Part shown: positions 34,444 through 43,139 of the stretch, piece by piece
Position numbering within the stretch: position 1 is the first letter of the stretch
How the letters are laid out: each line of letters begins with the position of its first letter
Made by a program: the position numbers and the translations under genes
Source of the DNA: Pseudomonas svalbardensis
GTDB taxonomy: Bacteria; Pseudomonadota; Gammaproteobacteria; Pseudomonadales; Pseudomonadaceae
Direction of reading: 5' to 3'
Assembly (NCBI RefSeq): GCF_030053115.1
Contig: NZ_CP125619.1
Coordinates: 4,227,501 to 4,291,500, forward strand
Length of the DNA stretch: 64,000 nucleotides
The notes under the pieces: generated by a model
Database searches by the model: none
What the model was told of the DNA's origin: nothing
Seen by the model: only the letters and a program-made list of their open reading frames with translations

Positions 34444-35265
34444 ATGCGGACCCTAAAACTGGCCGGCGTCAACGTACCGGTCATCGGCCAAGGCACCTGG
34501 CGCATGGGAGAAGATCGTTCCCGGCACACCCAGGAAGTGGCGGCATTGCGCCTGGGCATCGAGTTGGGCATGACCCTCATCGACACCGCTGAAATGTACG
34601 GCGAGGGCGGCGCTGAGGAAGTGGTCGGTGAGGCCATCGCCGGCAGACGTGACGACGTGTTTCTGGTCAGCAAGGTTTACCCGCACAACGCCAGCCGCAA
34701 AGGCATCCCCTTGGCGTGCGAACGCAGTCTGCGGCGGCTGGATACCGATTACATCGATCTGTACCTGCTGCACTGGCGCGGCCAATACCCCCTCGAAGAA
34801 ACAGTCGAAGCTTTCGAACGCCTGCGCGAAGAAGGCAAGATCGGTCGCTGGGGCGTCTCCAATTTTGATGTCGACGACCTGGAGGAACTGGCCTCACCGG
34901 CCTGTGCCACCAATCAGGTGCTCTACAACCTGGAAGAACGCGGCGTCGAGTTTGATCTGTTGCCCTGGAGCCGCCAGCATCAAATGCCGGTCATGGCCTA
35001 CTGTCCGATCGGTCAGGGTGGGCCTATGCTGAACCATACAACGCTCAAGCAAATAGCCGCCCGTCACTGTGTGACGCCGGCCCAGGTAGCGCTGGCATGG
35101 ATGCTGCGTAAGGAAGGTGTGATCGCCATCCCCAAAGCGGTCCGACCGGAGCACGTGCAACTCAACGCGCAAGCCGCGCAATTGCAACTGGAGGCTGGGG
35201 ATCTGGAGGCGCTGGACCAGGCGTTTCGCGCGCCACAACGCAAACAGCGGTTGGCCATGGTCTGA
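34444..35265 (+). CDS. Aldo/keto reductase
   Basis: A 273-residue NADPH-dependent AKR of TIM-barrel fold. The catalytic tetrad is complete: Asp47, Tyr52, Lys77 and His110 (LIDTAEMYG, VSKVYP, LLHW). GKIGRWGVSNFD and IPKAVRPEHV bind the cofactor. AAGGAGG lies 5 nt before the ATG. The substrate is unknown; the branch resembles YeaE/methylglyoxal-reducing AKRs. A DUF1810 gene follows 29 nt downstream on the same strand. Confidence 0.92.
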   Translation: MRTLKLAGVNVPVIGQGTWRMGEDRSRHTQEVAALRLGIELGMTLIDTAEMYGEGGAEEVVGEAIAGRRDDVFLVSKVYPHNASRKGIPLACERSLRRLDTDYIDLYLLHWRGQYPLEETVEAFERLREEGKIGRWGVSNFDVDDLEELASPACATNQVLYNLEERGVEFDLLPWSRQHQMPVMAYCPIGQGGPMLNHTTLKQIAARHCVTPAQVALAWMLRKEGVIAIPKAVRPEHVQLNAQAAQLQLEAGDLEALDQAFRAPQRKQRLAMV

Positions 35266-35294
35266 GCCATCGCAGTCTGTCAGAGGGCTTCGGC

Positions 35295-35765
35295 ATGAGA
35301 AGCACTGATCAGGACGATTCCTTTAATCTGCAACGCTTTATCCAGGCACAGGACCCGGTGTTCAAACGGGTCCAGGCCGAGCTGAACGCCGGCCACAAGC
35401 GCAGTCACTGGATGTGGTTCATCTTTCCGCAATTCGCAGGGTTGGGCGGCAGCGAGATGTCCCGCCACTTTGCCATTCGTTCCAAAGAGGAAGCGGCGGC
35501 GTACCTCAATCATCCACTGCTGGGCTCACGGTTGCGCACCTGCACGCAAATGGTGCTGAACATCGAAAAAAGCTCGAGTGCCGGCATATTCGGCCATCCC
35601 GACGATCTCAAGTTTCACTCTTCCATGACGCTGTTCGCCCAGGTTGCTGGCGCTAACAGCGACTTTCATCGAGCACTTGACCAGTATTTTCACGGCATCC
35701 TGGATGACTGGACGTTGTTGCTGCTGGACTCAAAACAGGCCCAACTGCCCACCAATCAAGGTTGA
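35295..35765 (+). CDS. DUF1810 family protein
   Basis: A 156-residue cytosolic protein. [35 protein letters not shown] and [13 protein letters not shown] are the DUF1810 signature blocks. Function unknown; likely a calpastatin-like helical fold. It is co-directional with the AKR gene and its last 36 nt overlap the end of the convergent polB. Confidence 0.92.
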   Translation: MRSTDQDDSFNLQRFIQAQDPVFKRVQAELNAGHKRSHWMWFIFPQFAGLGGSEMSRHFAIRSKEEAAAYLNHPLLGSRLRTCTQMVLNIEKSSSAGIFGHPDDLKFHSSMTLFAQVAGANSDFHRALDQYFHGILDDWTLLLLDSKQAQLPTNQG

Positions 35766-38090
35766 AAAGTCGTCGTCCACGAAGGGCAGAATGGCGTCCG
35801 CCACCGGTTGCAGTTGCCGGGTGACGTAGTGGTCGTAGTCGATGGGCGCGCTGCGTATTTCCAGCGGCTCGGGCCCGGCGACGGTGATCACGTAACTGAT
35901 CCAGCCACCGTTCTGGTACTGCCGCGGACGGCCTTGCTGGTCGTTGTAATCATCGGCAATCCGCGCGGCACGCACGTGGGGCGGCACGTTGCGCTGATAG
36001 TCATCGAGGGTGCGGCGCAGGCGCTTGCGGTAGATCAGGCGATCGTCGAACTCCCCCGCCAACGTCTTGCGCACGTAGTCGCGCACATAATCCTGATAGG
36101 GTTTGCGATTGAAAATGCGCAGGTACAACTCCTGCTGGAATTGCCGGGCCAGCGGCGACCAGTCGGTGCGCACGGTTTCCAGGCCTTTGTAGACCATTTC
36201 GTCGGTGCCATCGGCGCGGGTCACAAGCCCTGCATAGCGCTTCTTGCTGCCCTCCTCGGCGCCACGAATGGTCGGCATCAGAAAGCGCTTGTAGTGGGTT
36301 TCGAACTGCAACTCCAGGGCACTTTCCAGACCGTATTGCTGCTGCACATGCTCGCGCCACCACTGGTTGACGTGATCCACCAGCGCGCGGCCAATCTGTG
36401 CGGCTTCTTGTTGACCATGCGCACGGCGCAGCCAGACGAAGGTCGAGTCGGTGTCGCCGTAAATCACCGTGTGGCCCTGGGCTTCGATCAGCTGTCGCGT
36501 ACGCAGCATGATTTCGTGGCCGCGCAGCGTGATGGACGACGCCAGGCGTGTGTCGAAGAAACGGCAACCGCTGGATCCGAGCACGCCGTAAAAGGCGTTC
36601 ATGATGATTTTCAGGGCCTGGGACAGCGGTGCGTTGTGTTCGCGCTTGGCGGTTTCGCGACCTTCGGCGACTCGGGCGACGATGGCGGGCAGGCAATGCC
36701 GGGTTCTGGAAAAACGCGCACCGCGAAAGCCTGGCACCGACTCGCTGTCATCGGGATGTTTAAGCCCCTCGATCAAGCCCACCGGGTCGATCAGGAAGGT
36801 CCGGATGATCGATGGATAGAGGCTTTTGTAGTCGAGTACCAGCACCGATTCGTACAGCCCCGGTTGCGAGTCCATGACAAAACCGCCGGGGCTGGCCTGC
36901 GCAGGCTTGCTCCCAAGGTTCGGCGCAATGAAACCCTGGCGGTGCATCAGCGGCATGTAAAGGTGCGTGAACGCCGCCACCGAGCCGCCGCTGCGATCCG
37001 CCGGCAAACCGGTGACGCTGGCCCGTTCCAGCAGAAAGGTCAGCAGTTCGGTCTTGGCGAAAATCCGCGTCACCAGCTCGCAGTCCTTGAGGTTGTACTT
37101 GGCCAGGGCCGGTTTGTCCTCGGCGAACATGCGGTTGATTTCATCCATGCGCTGGTACGGATTGTCGATCGACTTGCCCTCGCCAAGCAGGGTTTGCGCG
37201 ACGTTTTCCAGGCTGAACGAGGGGAAACTCCAGGTTGCCGAGCGCAGGGATTCGATGCCGTCGATGATCAGTCGGCCGGCGGCCGAGGCGAAGTAATGGT
37301 TGCGGCTACCGTGCTCGCGCCACTGCATTTCTTCGCCGCCACGCCCCAGTTTCAGCGGCACCGCCAGGCGCCGGGCGTGTTCGTGGAGTACGCGCAGGTC
37401 GAATTGCACCACGTTCCAGCCGATGATCGCGTCGGGGTCATGGCGGGCGAACCATTCGTTGAGTTTTTTCAGTAGCAGGGTTCGGGAATCGCAGTATTCG
37501 AGCTGGAAATCCACCTCGCTGTCGTCGCCATTGGGCGGGCCGAGCATGTAGACCTGGCGCTCGCCGCAGCCTTCCAGGGCGATGGAATACAGCTCGCCCT
37601 GAGCGGTGGTTTCGATGTCCAGGGAGACCAGCCTGAGGCTCGGGCGATAGTCGGGGTCGGGTTTCATTTGCGCATCGAGCAGCAGGCCCTCGGCGTTCGG
37701 CGTGCCACTGAACCGGACCGGCGCGGTGATGAAACGCTCCATCATGTAGCGTTCCGGCGGGCGCACATCGGCTTCGAACATGTCGACGCCGGCCTTGCGC
37801 AGCGCGGTTTCCAGGCGTATCAACTGACCGTGCTGCTGGCAATACAGACCGAGTACCGGGCGGTGCTCGAAATCCAGCAACGCCAACGGCCGCAGCTCGA
37901 CGTTCTTTTCGCCGCGCAGCAGCGCTTCGGCCTGCTCACGCTGGGCTGCGGGGATGAACGCCACCGACGGTTGATGAGGCAGGCGGATCCGCTGGGGACC
38001 GGTGTCGGTCGCCAGCCAGAACTCGACTTCCGTACCGGCCGGGGTATCGCGCCAATGCCGGGTCAGGACGAAGCCCCGCTGTAAATCCAC
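35730..38090 (-). CDS. polB: DNA polymerase II
   Basis: A 786-residue family B polymerase used in translesion synthesis and replication restart. The exonuclease motifs are present: Exo I SLDIETT (Asp158/Glu160, matching E. coli numbering closely), GWNVVQFDL and YNLKDCELV. Polymerase motifs [28 protein letters not shown] and YGDTDSTFV follow. The GTG at 38090 ([17 protein letters not shown]) fits the family start. GAGG lies 8 nt upstream. LexA control is usual for polB but I see no clear box. Confidence 0.96.
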   Translation of the reverse strand: MDLQRGFVLTRHWRDTPAGTEVEFWLATDTGPQRIRLPHQPSVAFIPAAQREQAEALLRGEKNVELRPLALLDFEHRPVLGLYCQQHGQLIRLETALRKAGVDMFEADVRPPERYMMERFITAPVRFSGTPNAEGLLLDAQMKPDPDYRPSLRLVSLDIETTAQGELYSIALEGCGERQVYMLGPPNGDDSEVDFQLEYCDSRTLLLKKLNEWFARHDPDAIIGWNVVQFDLRVLHEHARRLAVPLKLGRGGEEMQWREHGSRNHYFASAAGRLIIDGIESLRSATWSFPSFSLENVAQTLLGEGKSIDNPYQRMDEINRMFAEDKPALAKYNLKDCELVTRIFAKTELLTFLLERASVTGLPADRSGGSVAAFTHLYMPLMHRQGFIAPNLGSKPAQASPGGFVMDSQPGLYESVLVLDYKSLYPSIIRTFLIDPVGLIEGLKHPDDSESVPGFRGARFSRTRHCLPAIVARVAEGRETAKREHNAPLSQALKIIMNAFYGVLGSSGCRFFDTRLASSITLRGHEIMLRTRQLIEAQGHTVIYGDTDSTFVWLRRAHGQQEAAQIGRALVDHVNQWWREHVQQQYGLESALELQFETHYKRFLMPTIRGAEEGSKKRYAGLVTRADGTDEMVYKGLETVRTDWSPLARQFQQELYLRIFNRKPYQDYVRDYVRKTLAGEFDDRLIYRKRLRRTLDDYQRNVPPHVRAARIADDYNDQQGRPRQYQNGGWISYVITVAGPEPLEIRSAPIDYDHYVTRQLQPVADAILPFVDDDFSTLIGGQLGLF

Positions 38091-38433
38091 CACTGCAACC
38101 TCAAGATTTGATTCAAGGCGCAATTCTACGCGTCATCGAAGGCGATAGCCCTCTCTGCGAGGTGGATGCAATCCGTGTGGGAGCGAGCCTGCTCGCGAAG
38201 GCGGCGTATCAGTCGACACCTATATTGACTGACCCACCGTCTTCGCGAGCAGGCTCGCTCCCACATGGATTGAGTCAGCCCATGGATCAATGAATAACTG
38301 TGAAAAATTTCAGGTTTACCGAAGAAAAACCGCTGAATGACGTTTTTTGCGCTTTATCTGCCGCTTTCTCCCTTGCCCTCAGCGCCCGTGTCTACGATTC
38401 TTCAAGGACAACGACAACACCTGAGAAACTGCC
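38091..38433. other. Intergenic region with a REP pair
   Basis: 343 nt between the divergent polB and CBS genes. It contains a REP pair (38176-38266), then an A/T-rich stretch (about 38290-38360) that should hold the promoter of the CBS gene. No open frame of interest. Confidence 0.7.
38176..38266. repeat. REP pair
   Basis: GTGTGGGAGCGAGCCTGCTC faces its complement CGAGCAGGCTCGCTCCCACA across a 44-nt spacer. Same family as 22205, 28357 and 57138. Here it lies between divergent genes, where a terminator role is unlikely. Confidence 0.95.
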
Positions 38434-38874
38434 ATGAAAACCGTCGCCCAACTGCTGAAGTTAAAGGCTGAACAGAATCATGAAGTCCACACCATTGCAC
38501 CGCATCAAATGGTGCTGGAAGCGCTGATGGTCATGGCCGCCAAAAACGTCGGTGCCTTGCCGGTCTTGAGGAATGGCGAGGTCGTCGGCATCATCAGCGA
38601 GCGTGACTATGCACGCAAACTCGTGCTCAAGGGCCGCTCCTCCGTCGGTACACCGGTCGAAGACATCATGGTGTCGCCGGTGATCACCGTGGACACCCAT
38701 CAAACCGTCGAAACCTGCATGGGCATCATGTCCGACAAACGCCTGCGCCACTTGCCAGTGGTGGAAAACGGCACATTGATCGGCTTGCTGTCGATCGGCG
38801 ACCTGGTCAAGGAGGCCATCGCCGAACAGGCTGAGCTGATTCGCCAGTTGGAGCAGTACATCCGCGGCGAATAG
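38434..38874 (+). CDS. CBS-domain pair protein
   Basis: A 146-residue protein made of two CBS motifs (residues about 15-65 and 75-130), seen as VGALPVLRNGEVVGIISERDYARK and LRHLPVVENGTLIGLLSIGDLVK. Such stand-alone Bateman modules bind adenine nucleotides and modulate other proteins. The partner is unknown. It is convergent with the GST gene, with 1 nt between the stops. Confidence 0.92.
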   Translation: MKTVAQLLKLKAEQNHEVHTIAPHQMVLEALMVMAAKNVGALPVLRNGEVVGIISERDYARKLVLKGRSSVGTPVEDIMVSPVITVDTHQTVETCMGIMSDKRLRHLPVVENGTLIGLLSIGDLVKEAIAEQAELIRQLEQYIRGE

Positions 38875-38875
38875 A

Positions 38876-39499
38876 TCAGTCCGGCCAATGCCGCGCGAAG
38901 ACCGGTGCCAATGTCGGGTGCCGGTCGATGCGCGTAAGCCACGCGAAAAACCCAGGCCTTGCACTGCGTAAATACTCCCGGCTGCCCGCCCATCTGGAAA
39001 CCACCGCCGCCAGCACATCCAAGGCTCCCGGCGTCTCATCGCCCAGATACAAATCGCCCGAAAACTGATCGGCAAACACCTCCCAACTCCTGTGCAGTCG
39101 CGCGCGGGCGCCGGCCATGAGGTTTTGCCTGGACGATTCATCCGCCTCGGCCAACCAGCGCTCGGGGTAATCGATGATGCCAATCGCCGAATAGCAATTG
39201 CTGACGATGTACACCAGGCCGCGAATGGCCTGATCCCGCGCGGCGGTGTTTTTCGGCAACAGGTTTGATTTGGGGAACGTGAGCCCCAGGTGAATCAGAA
39301 TCGCCGCGCTCTCGGTGAGAACGCTGCCATCGGGCAATTGCAGTGTCGGGATCTGCTTGAGCGGATTGAGTTTCTCCAGCGCGTGGGTCGCCTCGGGAGA
39401 GGATTCAACGTCGATGAAGCGGTAAGGAATTTCGCAAAGCTCCAGTGCCGCTTCTATCGCGGCTGCGCCGGAGTTCTTGTGTCCGTAGAGTTGGTACAT
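38876..39499 (-). CDS. Glutathione S-transferase family protein
   Basis: A 207-residue GST. The N-terminal thioredoxin-like domain carries YQLYGHKNSGAA, NPLKQIPTLQLPDGS (cis-Pro) and LTESAAILIHLG (the Glu-Ser glutathione-binding pair). The helical C-terminal domain follows. The ATG at 39499 has GGAGG 6 nt upstream. The substrate is unknown. Convergent with the CBS gene. Confidence 0.9.
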   Translation of the reverse strand: MYQLYGHKNSGAAAIEAALELCEIPYRFIDVESSPEATHALEKLNPLKQIPTLQLPDGSVLTESAAILIHLGLTFPKSNLLPKNTAARDQAIRGLVYIVSNCYSAIGIIDYPERWLAEADESSRQNLMAGARARLHRSWEVFADQFSGDLYLGDETPGALDVLAAVVSRWAGSREYLRSARPGFFAWLTRIDRHPTLAPVFARHWPD

Positions 39500-39570
39500 A
39501 AACACCTCCTTGCGATTGTCTCTTTGTAGCAGCTGACATCTGGCGATGTTAGAAAATTTTTTTTACCTGC

Positions 39571-39600
39571 TGCATCCAAATCGCTTTCCGATGGGTAGTA
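39571..39600 (+). promoter_or_regulatory. Candidate ECF-sigma promoter before the DUF3455 gene
   Basis: GCATCC (39572-39577) and GTAGTA (39595-39600) are 17 nt apart. The -35 resembles the CCATCC element of SigK-type ECF promoters, and a SigK/RskA-like pair lies just downstream. Tentative. Confidence 0.3.
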
Positions 39601-39655
39601 CCTGTAGCAGCCCTTGATGCTGCAGAGCGGGTTACTCATTTTCGGAGAGAAATTC

Positions 39656-40177
39656 ATGAACGCCAAACACCTGATTTGCCTTGCCGGTTTACTCACTGCC
39701 ATACCTGCAGCCTACGCCCAGACCGGTTTGCCCGACAGCATCAAGGTGCCGGACGGACACAAGGTCACCATGGAAACCACCGGGGTCGGCGAGATCACCT
39801 ACGAATGCCGTGACAAGGCCAATGCAGCCGGCCAGACCGAATGGGTTTTTGTCGGGCCCAAAGCGGTGCTCAATGATCGCAGCGGCAAACAGGTCGGCAC
39901 CTACTTCGGCCCGCCCGCTACCTGGCAGGCGAAAGATGGCTCGAAAGTCACCGGCACTCAACTGGCCGTCGCACCGTCGAGCCCGGGCAATCTCCCCTAC
40001 CAATTGGTCAAGGCCAACCCGGCCGAGGGCAAAGGCGCGATGAGCGACGTGAGTTACATCCAGCGCGTAGCCCTCAAGGGTGGCGTGGCCCCAAGCGCCG
40101 AGTGTACGGCCGCCAACAAGGGCAAGCAGGAAGTGGTGAAGTATCAGGCGGACTATATTTTCTGGGCGGCCAACTAA
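39656..40177 (+). CDS. Exported DUF3455 protein
   Basis: A 173-residue protein with a signal peptide (cleaved after AAYAQ, about residue 21). DUF3455 blocks are visible: GEITYECRDKA, VGTYFGPPATWQAKDGSKV and YIQRVALKGGVAPSAEC. Function unknown. GGAGAG precedes the ATG. It lies 91 nt upstream of the ECF sigma gene on the same strand. The association suggests it is a target of that sigma factor. Confidence 0.87.
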   Translation: MNAKHLICLAGLLTAIPAAYAQTGLPDSIKVPDGHKVTMETTGVGEITYECRDKANAAGQTEWVFVGPKAVLNDRSGKQVGTYFGPPATWQAKDGSKVTGTQLAVAPSSPGNLPYQLVKANPAEGKGAMSDVSYIQRVALKGGVAPSAECTAANKGKQEVVKYQADYIFWAAN

Positions 40178-40268
40178 CACCAGTCCTGCGGGAAATTGGT
40201 CTACGCTGCTCTGCACATGCCCCGGCCCTCTGGTCCGGGGCTATTGCCCACTTTGACGGCTGAGCACT

Positions 40269-40796
40269 GTGTCCTTGCCCCAACCCCTTTTTGATTACGA
40301 AGCCCATCTGGCCGCCTGCGCGCGCGGCGAGCGTCAGGCCCTGCGGGATTTGTATGTGCAGGAGAGTCCGCGCCTGCTGGGAGTTGCCAAACGCCTGGTG
40401 CGTGACACTGCGCTGGCCGAGGACATTGTCCACGATGCATTCCTCAAGATCTGGGCCGGCGCCGCGCATTTCGACCCGGCGCGGGGTTCGGCGCGAGGCT
40501 GGATGTTTAGCGTGACACGGCATCTGGCGCTCAACTTCATCCGTGACAACCGTCGCGAGGTCCACGGCGAGATCGACGTGCAGGACAACACTGAAACCTT
40601 CGAGGCTCAGGCGCACTCATCCCGGATTCATCTGTGCCTGGAACAACTGGAACCTGCGCGGCGCAGCTGCATTCTGCACGCCTACGTCGACGGTTATTCC
40701 CACGCTGAAATATCACTCAAACTCGGCACCCCGCTGGGCACCGTCAAAGCCTGGATCAAACGGAGCCTGACGGCATTGCGGGAGTGCATGGGATGA
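40269..40796 (+). CDS. ECF sigma factor, SigK/RpoE-like
   Basis: A 175-residue sigma-70-family ECF protein. Region 2 runs from about 20 to 85 (LAEDIVHDAFLKIW, RGWMFSVTRHLALNFIRDNRR). Region 4 runs from about 115 to 170 (GYSHAEISLKLGTPLGTVKAWIKRSL). The start is GTG. The anti-sigma gene overlaps its stop as ATGA, so the two are translationally coupled. The pair resembles the SigK/RskA class. Confidence 0.92.
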   Translation: MSLPQPLFDYEAHLAACARGERQALRDLYVQESPRLLGVAKRLVRDTALAEDIVHDAFLKIWAGAAHFDPARGSARGWMFSVTRHLALNFIRDNRREVHGEIDVQDNTETFEAQAHSSRIHLCLEQLEPARRSCILHAYVDGYSHAEISLKLGTPLGTVKAWIKRSLTALRECMG

Positions 40797-41509
40797 CCAC
40801 CAGACCTGCGAATGAAACTTTGGAAGAACTCAACGAGCTGGCCAGCGAATATGTGCTGGGCACGCTCCCGGCGCAACAGCGTGCCGAGGTGCAACAGCGC
40901 CTGCGCGACGATGTCGAACTGCGCACGGCGGTCGACACCTGGGAACGCCGCTTGCTCGGCCTGACCGATCTCGCCGAACCCCGGACACCATCACCCCACC
41001 TGTGGCAGCGCATCGAGCGCAGCGTGCATGCCTTGAACCGGCAACCGGCAGCGGCGGCTGCGTCGTCATCCTGGTGGAACCTGCTGCCGCTTTGGCGTGG
41101 GCTCGCGGGGGCGGGGCTGGCGGCGACCTTGCTGCTCGGCGCCTTGATGTTGACGCAAACCACGGTCCAACCGACCTATCTGGTGGTACTGGTCGCCCCT
41201 CAGGACAAAGCGCCTGGTTGGGTGATTCAGGCCAGCAATCCAAGGGAAATCCAGTTGATCCCACTGGGCGTGGCGGAAGTTCCGGCCGACAAGGCACTGG
41301 AGTTCTGGACCAAGGCTGAAGGCTGGCAAGGACCGGTGTCCCTGGGCTTGGTCAAACCGGGACAGATGCTCTCGGTGCCGCTGGACAACTTGCCGCCACT
41401 GCAACCCGACCAGCTGTTCGAGCTGACATTGGAAAACCCCAATGGATCGCCGACCGGCAAACCTACGGGGCCGATTCAGTTCATCGGCCGAGCGGTGAAA
41501 GTGATCTGA
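40793..41509 (+). CDS. RskA-like membrane anti-sigma factor
   Basis: A 238-residue single-pass protein. The N-terminal anti-sigma domain (ELASEYVLGTLPAQQRAEVQ, residues about 12-75) faces the cytoplasm. One transmembrane helix lies near residues 103-122 (GLAGAGLAATLLLGALM). A periplasmic RskA domain follows. It should hold the upstream sigma factor inactive until an envelope signal triggers its proteolysis. Coupled to the sigma gene by a 4-nt overlap. Confidence 0.9.
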   Translation: MTTRPANETLEELNELASEYVLGTLPAQQRAEVQQRLRDDVELRTAVDTWERRLLGLTDLAEPRTPSPHLWQRIERSVHALNRQPAAAAASSSWWNLLPLWRGLAGAGLAATLLLGALMLTQTTVQPTYLVVLVAPQDKAPGWVIQASNPREIQLIPLGVAEVPADKALEFWTKAEGWQGPVSLGLVKPGQMLSVPLDNLPPLQPDQLFELTLENPNGSPTGKPTGPIQFIGRAVKVI

Positions 41510-41515
41510 CGGCGA

Positions 41516-41809
41516 TCACCCAAGCGCCGCGATCAACTCCGTCTCCGTGACAATCGAATGGGCATACGTCGGCCCGTTGATTTCATGGGCCGCGTGCATC
41601 GCTTCCGCGCTGAAGGCTGCCGTCGCGTCGCGCACCAAAGTCACGTGGTAACCCAGTTCGGCGGCGAATTTGCCGGTGGTCTCGATGCAGGTATTGGCGA
41701 GCATCCCCACCACCACGACTTTCTCGATGCCGTGTTGTTTGAGCAGGAAATCCAGGTCAGTGTTGGCAAAACCGCTGCCGCCCCAGTGCTCCTTGACGAC
41801 GGTACTCAA
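41516..41809 (-). pseudogene. Truncated isochorismatase-family hydrolase
   Basis: Only the C-terminal half of a cysteine hydrolase remains. It holds VKEHWGGSGFANTDLDFLLK, the catalytic-Cys motif MLANTCIETTG and a normal C-terminus. The N-terminal half of the Rossmann-like fold with the catalytic Asp (about 90-100 residues) is missing. Upstream sequence becomes the terminator hairpin of the next gene. The only start is TTG, with no ribosome-binding site. Confidence 0.8.
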
Positions 41810-41811
41810 TG

Positions 41812-41841
41812 AAAAACCCGGCCTTATCAGCCGGGTTTTTT
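41812..41841 (-). terminator. Terminator of the DUF1615 gene
   Basis: AAAAACCCGG and CCGGGTTTTT arms (41812-41821 and 41831-41840) with a 9-nt loop, downstream of the leftward DUF1615 gene and directly at the broken end of the isochorismatase remnant. Confidence 0.9.
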
Positions 41842-41862
41842 ATGCCTGTTTTTTGCGCTCGG

Positions 41863-42957
41863 TCACTTGCCGGCCCGCGCCATGCAACGCTGATAACGCT
41901 CATCGACCCGCTTGGCAAACCACGCCGTGGTGAGTTTGCGGGTGATTTTCGGGCTTTGCAGCACAATCCCCGGCAACACTGCGCGCGGTAATGGCCGACC
42001 TTCCGCCTTTTCGGCCAGGGCGAAAACCCGTGCATAGAGCTGGGTGTCCTCGAATTCGAAGTTTTTGTCCTCCTCCAATTGGTCCCGAAGAGTCGGATTG
42101 CGCATGCCCAGTTGCTTGCCGAGCGTGCGCACCGCCAGTTCCGTGGTGCCAGGCATGATCGAATCGTAGCGGACCAGGTCACCATCCAGCGCCAGCGGTA
42201 TGCCCGACGCGCGACTCACCGCGTTCTGAAACGCGGCATTGCGACTGGCGTACCAACCGGCATTGAAATCGGCAAAGCGATACAGCGGTTGTTTGTAGCT
42301 CACCGGATAACCGAGCAAGTGGGCGATACCGAAGTACAGGCCGCCGCGACGACTGAACACTTCATGACGGATCGAGCCGTCCACCGGGTACGGATACGCC
42401 TTCGCCTGTTGCTCGGCGAAATCGATGCTGACCTGCATCGGCCCACCGGTGTGCACCGGGTTGAAGCCACCGAACAGCGTCCGCCCCATGGGCACCATAC
42501 CGATGAAGTCATCGAAGATCGCGCTGAGCTCTTTTTCGCTGCGCGCCGCATTGAGTCGGTCGCTGTAGCTTTTGCCGTTGGATGAACTCACCTGCAGCGC
42601 ACCTCTCACCAGCAGTCCGGGAATGTGGGCTTTGTCGGCACGACGGTCGATCTCCTCGCGGGCGATTTTGCCCAGGCCCGGTACCGGTGGGTCCACCTGA
42701 AAAGTCGACTCCTGCTCGGTGACCGCCAGTACCGAGCACAGGTTTTGGGTGGATGGATAAATGTTCTGGGCAGCAAATGCTGCGTAAATGTCGGTAGCCC
42801 AGCCCTGGCGATCGGCGGTTTTGGCCGGCAGCAGGCGCACGATCTCGGCCTTGACCTCGGCAGGCTTGCGCGCAGGGAGCTCTTGCGTGCGCTGAGTACC
42901 GCAACCCGCCAGCACCAGCAGCGCGGCGACGCTCATCATCAATCGATTGGCTTGCAT
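41863..42957 (-). CDS. DUF1615 lipoprotein
   Basis: A 364-residue lipoprotein (lipobox LVLAGC, Cys19). The DUF1615 body shows WATDIYAAFAAQNIYPSTQN, LAVTEQESTFQVDPPVPGLG and MVPMGRTLFGGFNPVHTGGP. The E-Q-E-S-T-F segment recalls a lysozyme-like catalytic Glu, as in lytic transglycosylase folds, but I cannot confirm activity. It is monocistronic with a strong terminator. Confidence 0.9.
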   Translation of the reverse strand: MQANRLMMSVAALLVLAGCGTQRTQELPARKPAEVKAEIVRLLPAKTADRQGWATDIYAAFAAQNIYPSTQNLCSVLAVTEQESTFQVDPPVPGLGKIAREEIDRRADKAHIPGLLVRGALQVSSSNGKSYSDRLNAARSEKELSAIFDDFIGMVPMGRTLFGGFNPVHTGGPMQVSIDFAEQQAKAYPYPVDGSIRHEVFSRRGGLYFGIAHLLGYPVSYKQPLYRFADFNAGWYASRNAAFQNAVSRASGIPLALDGDLVRYDSIMPGTTELAVRTLGKQLGMRNPTLRDQLEEDKNFEFEDTQLYARVFALAEKAEGRPLPRAVLPGIVLQSPKITRKLTTAWFAKRVDERYQRCMARAGK

Positions 42958-43042
42958 GTTGCTCCATCAAATCCGTTGAGCCGGGGTAACCATACGATCA
43001 ATGGCATGGCGCAGGCTATGACTCTCGCCGCCCCCCACTGTT

Positions 43043-43067
43043 CCCCGTAGCAGCGCGGGGCCTTTTT
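43043..43067 (+). terminator. Terminator-like hairpin before the monooxygenase gene
   Basis: CCCCG and CGGGG arms followed by CCTTTTT. It lies 73 nt upstream of the flavin monooxygenase gene with no rightward gene before it, so it may be a relic or an attenuator. Confidence 0.45.
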
Positions 43068-43139
43068 CCGTTTGGCAGACAACCTGCCCGTCTGTCGCGG
43101 CTGAACCATACTTGAGCCACACACCGAGGAGGACAGCTC

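Noticed and set aside
34444..35765. AKR plus DUF1810 plus polB as a DNA damage operon
   Set aside because: polB is on the opposite strand and no LexA box is visible; the association looks incidental.
35808..37475. A 555-codon open frame antisense to polB
   Set aside because: It lies wholly inside polB, which has all exonuclease and polymerase motifs. Long antisense frames are common in GC-rich genes, and the product has no recognisable domain.
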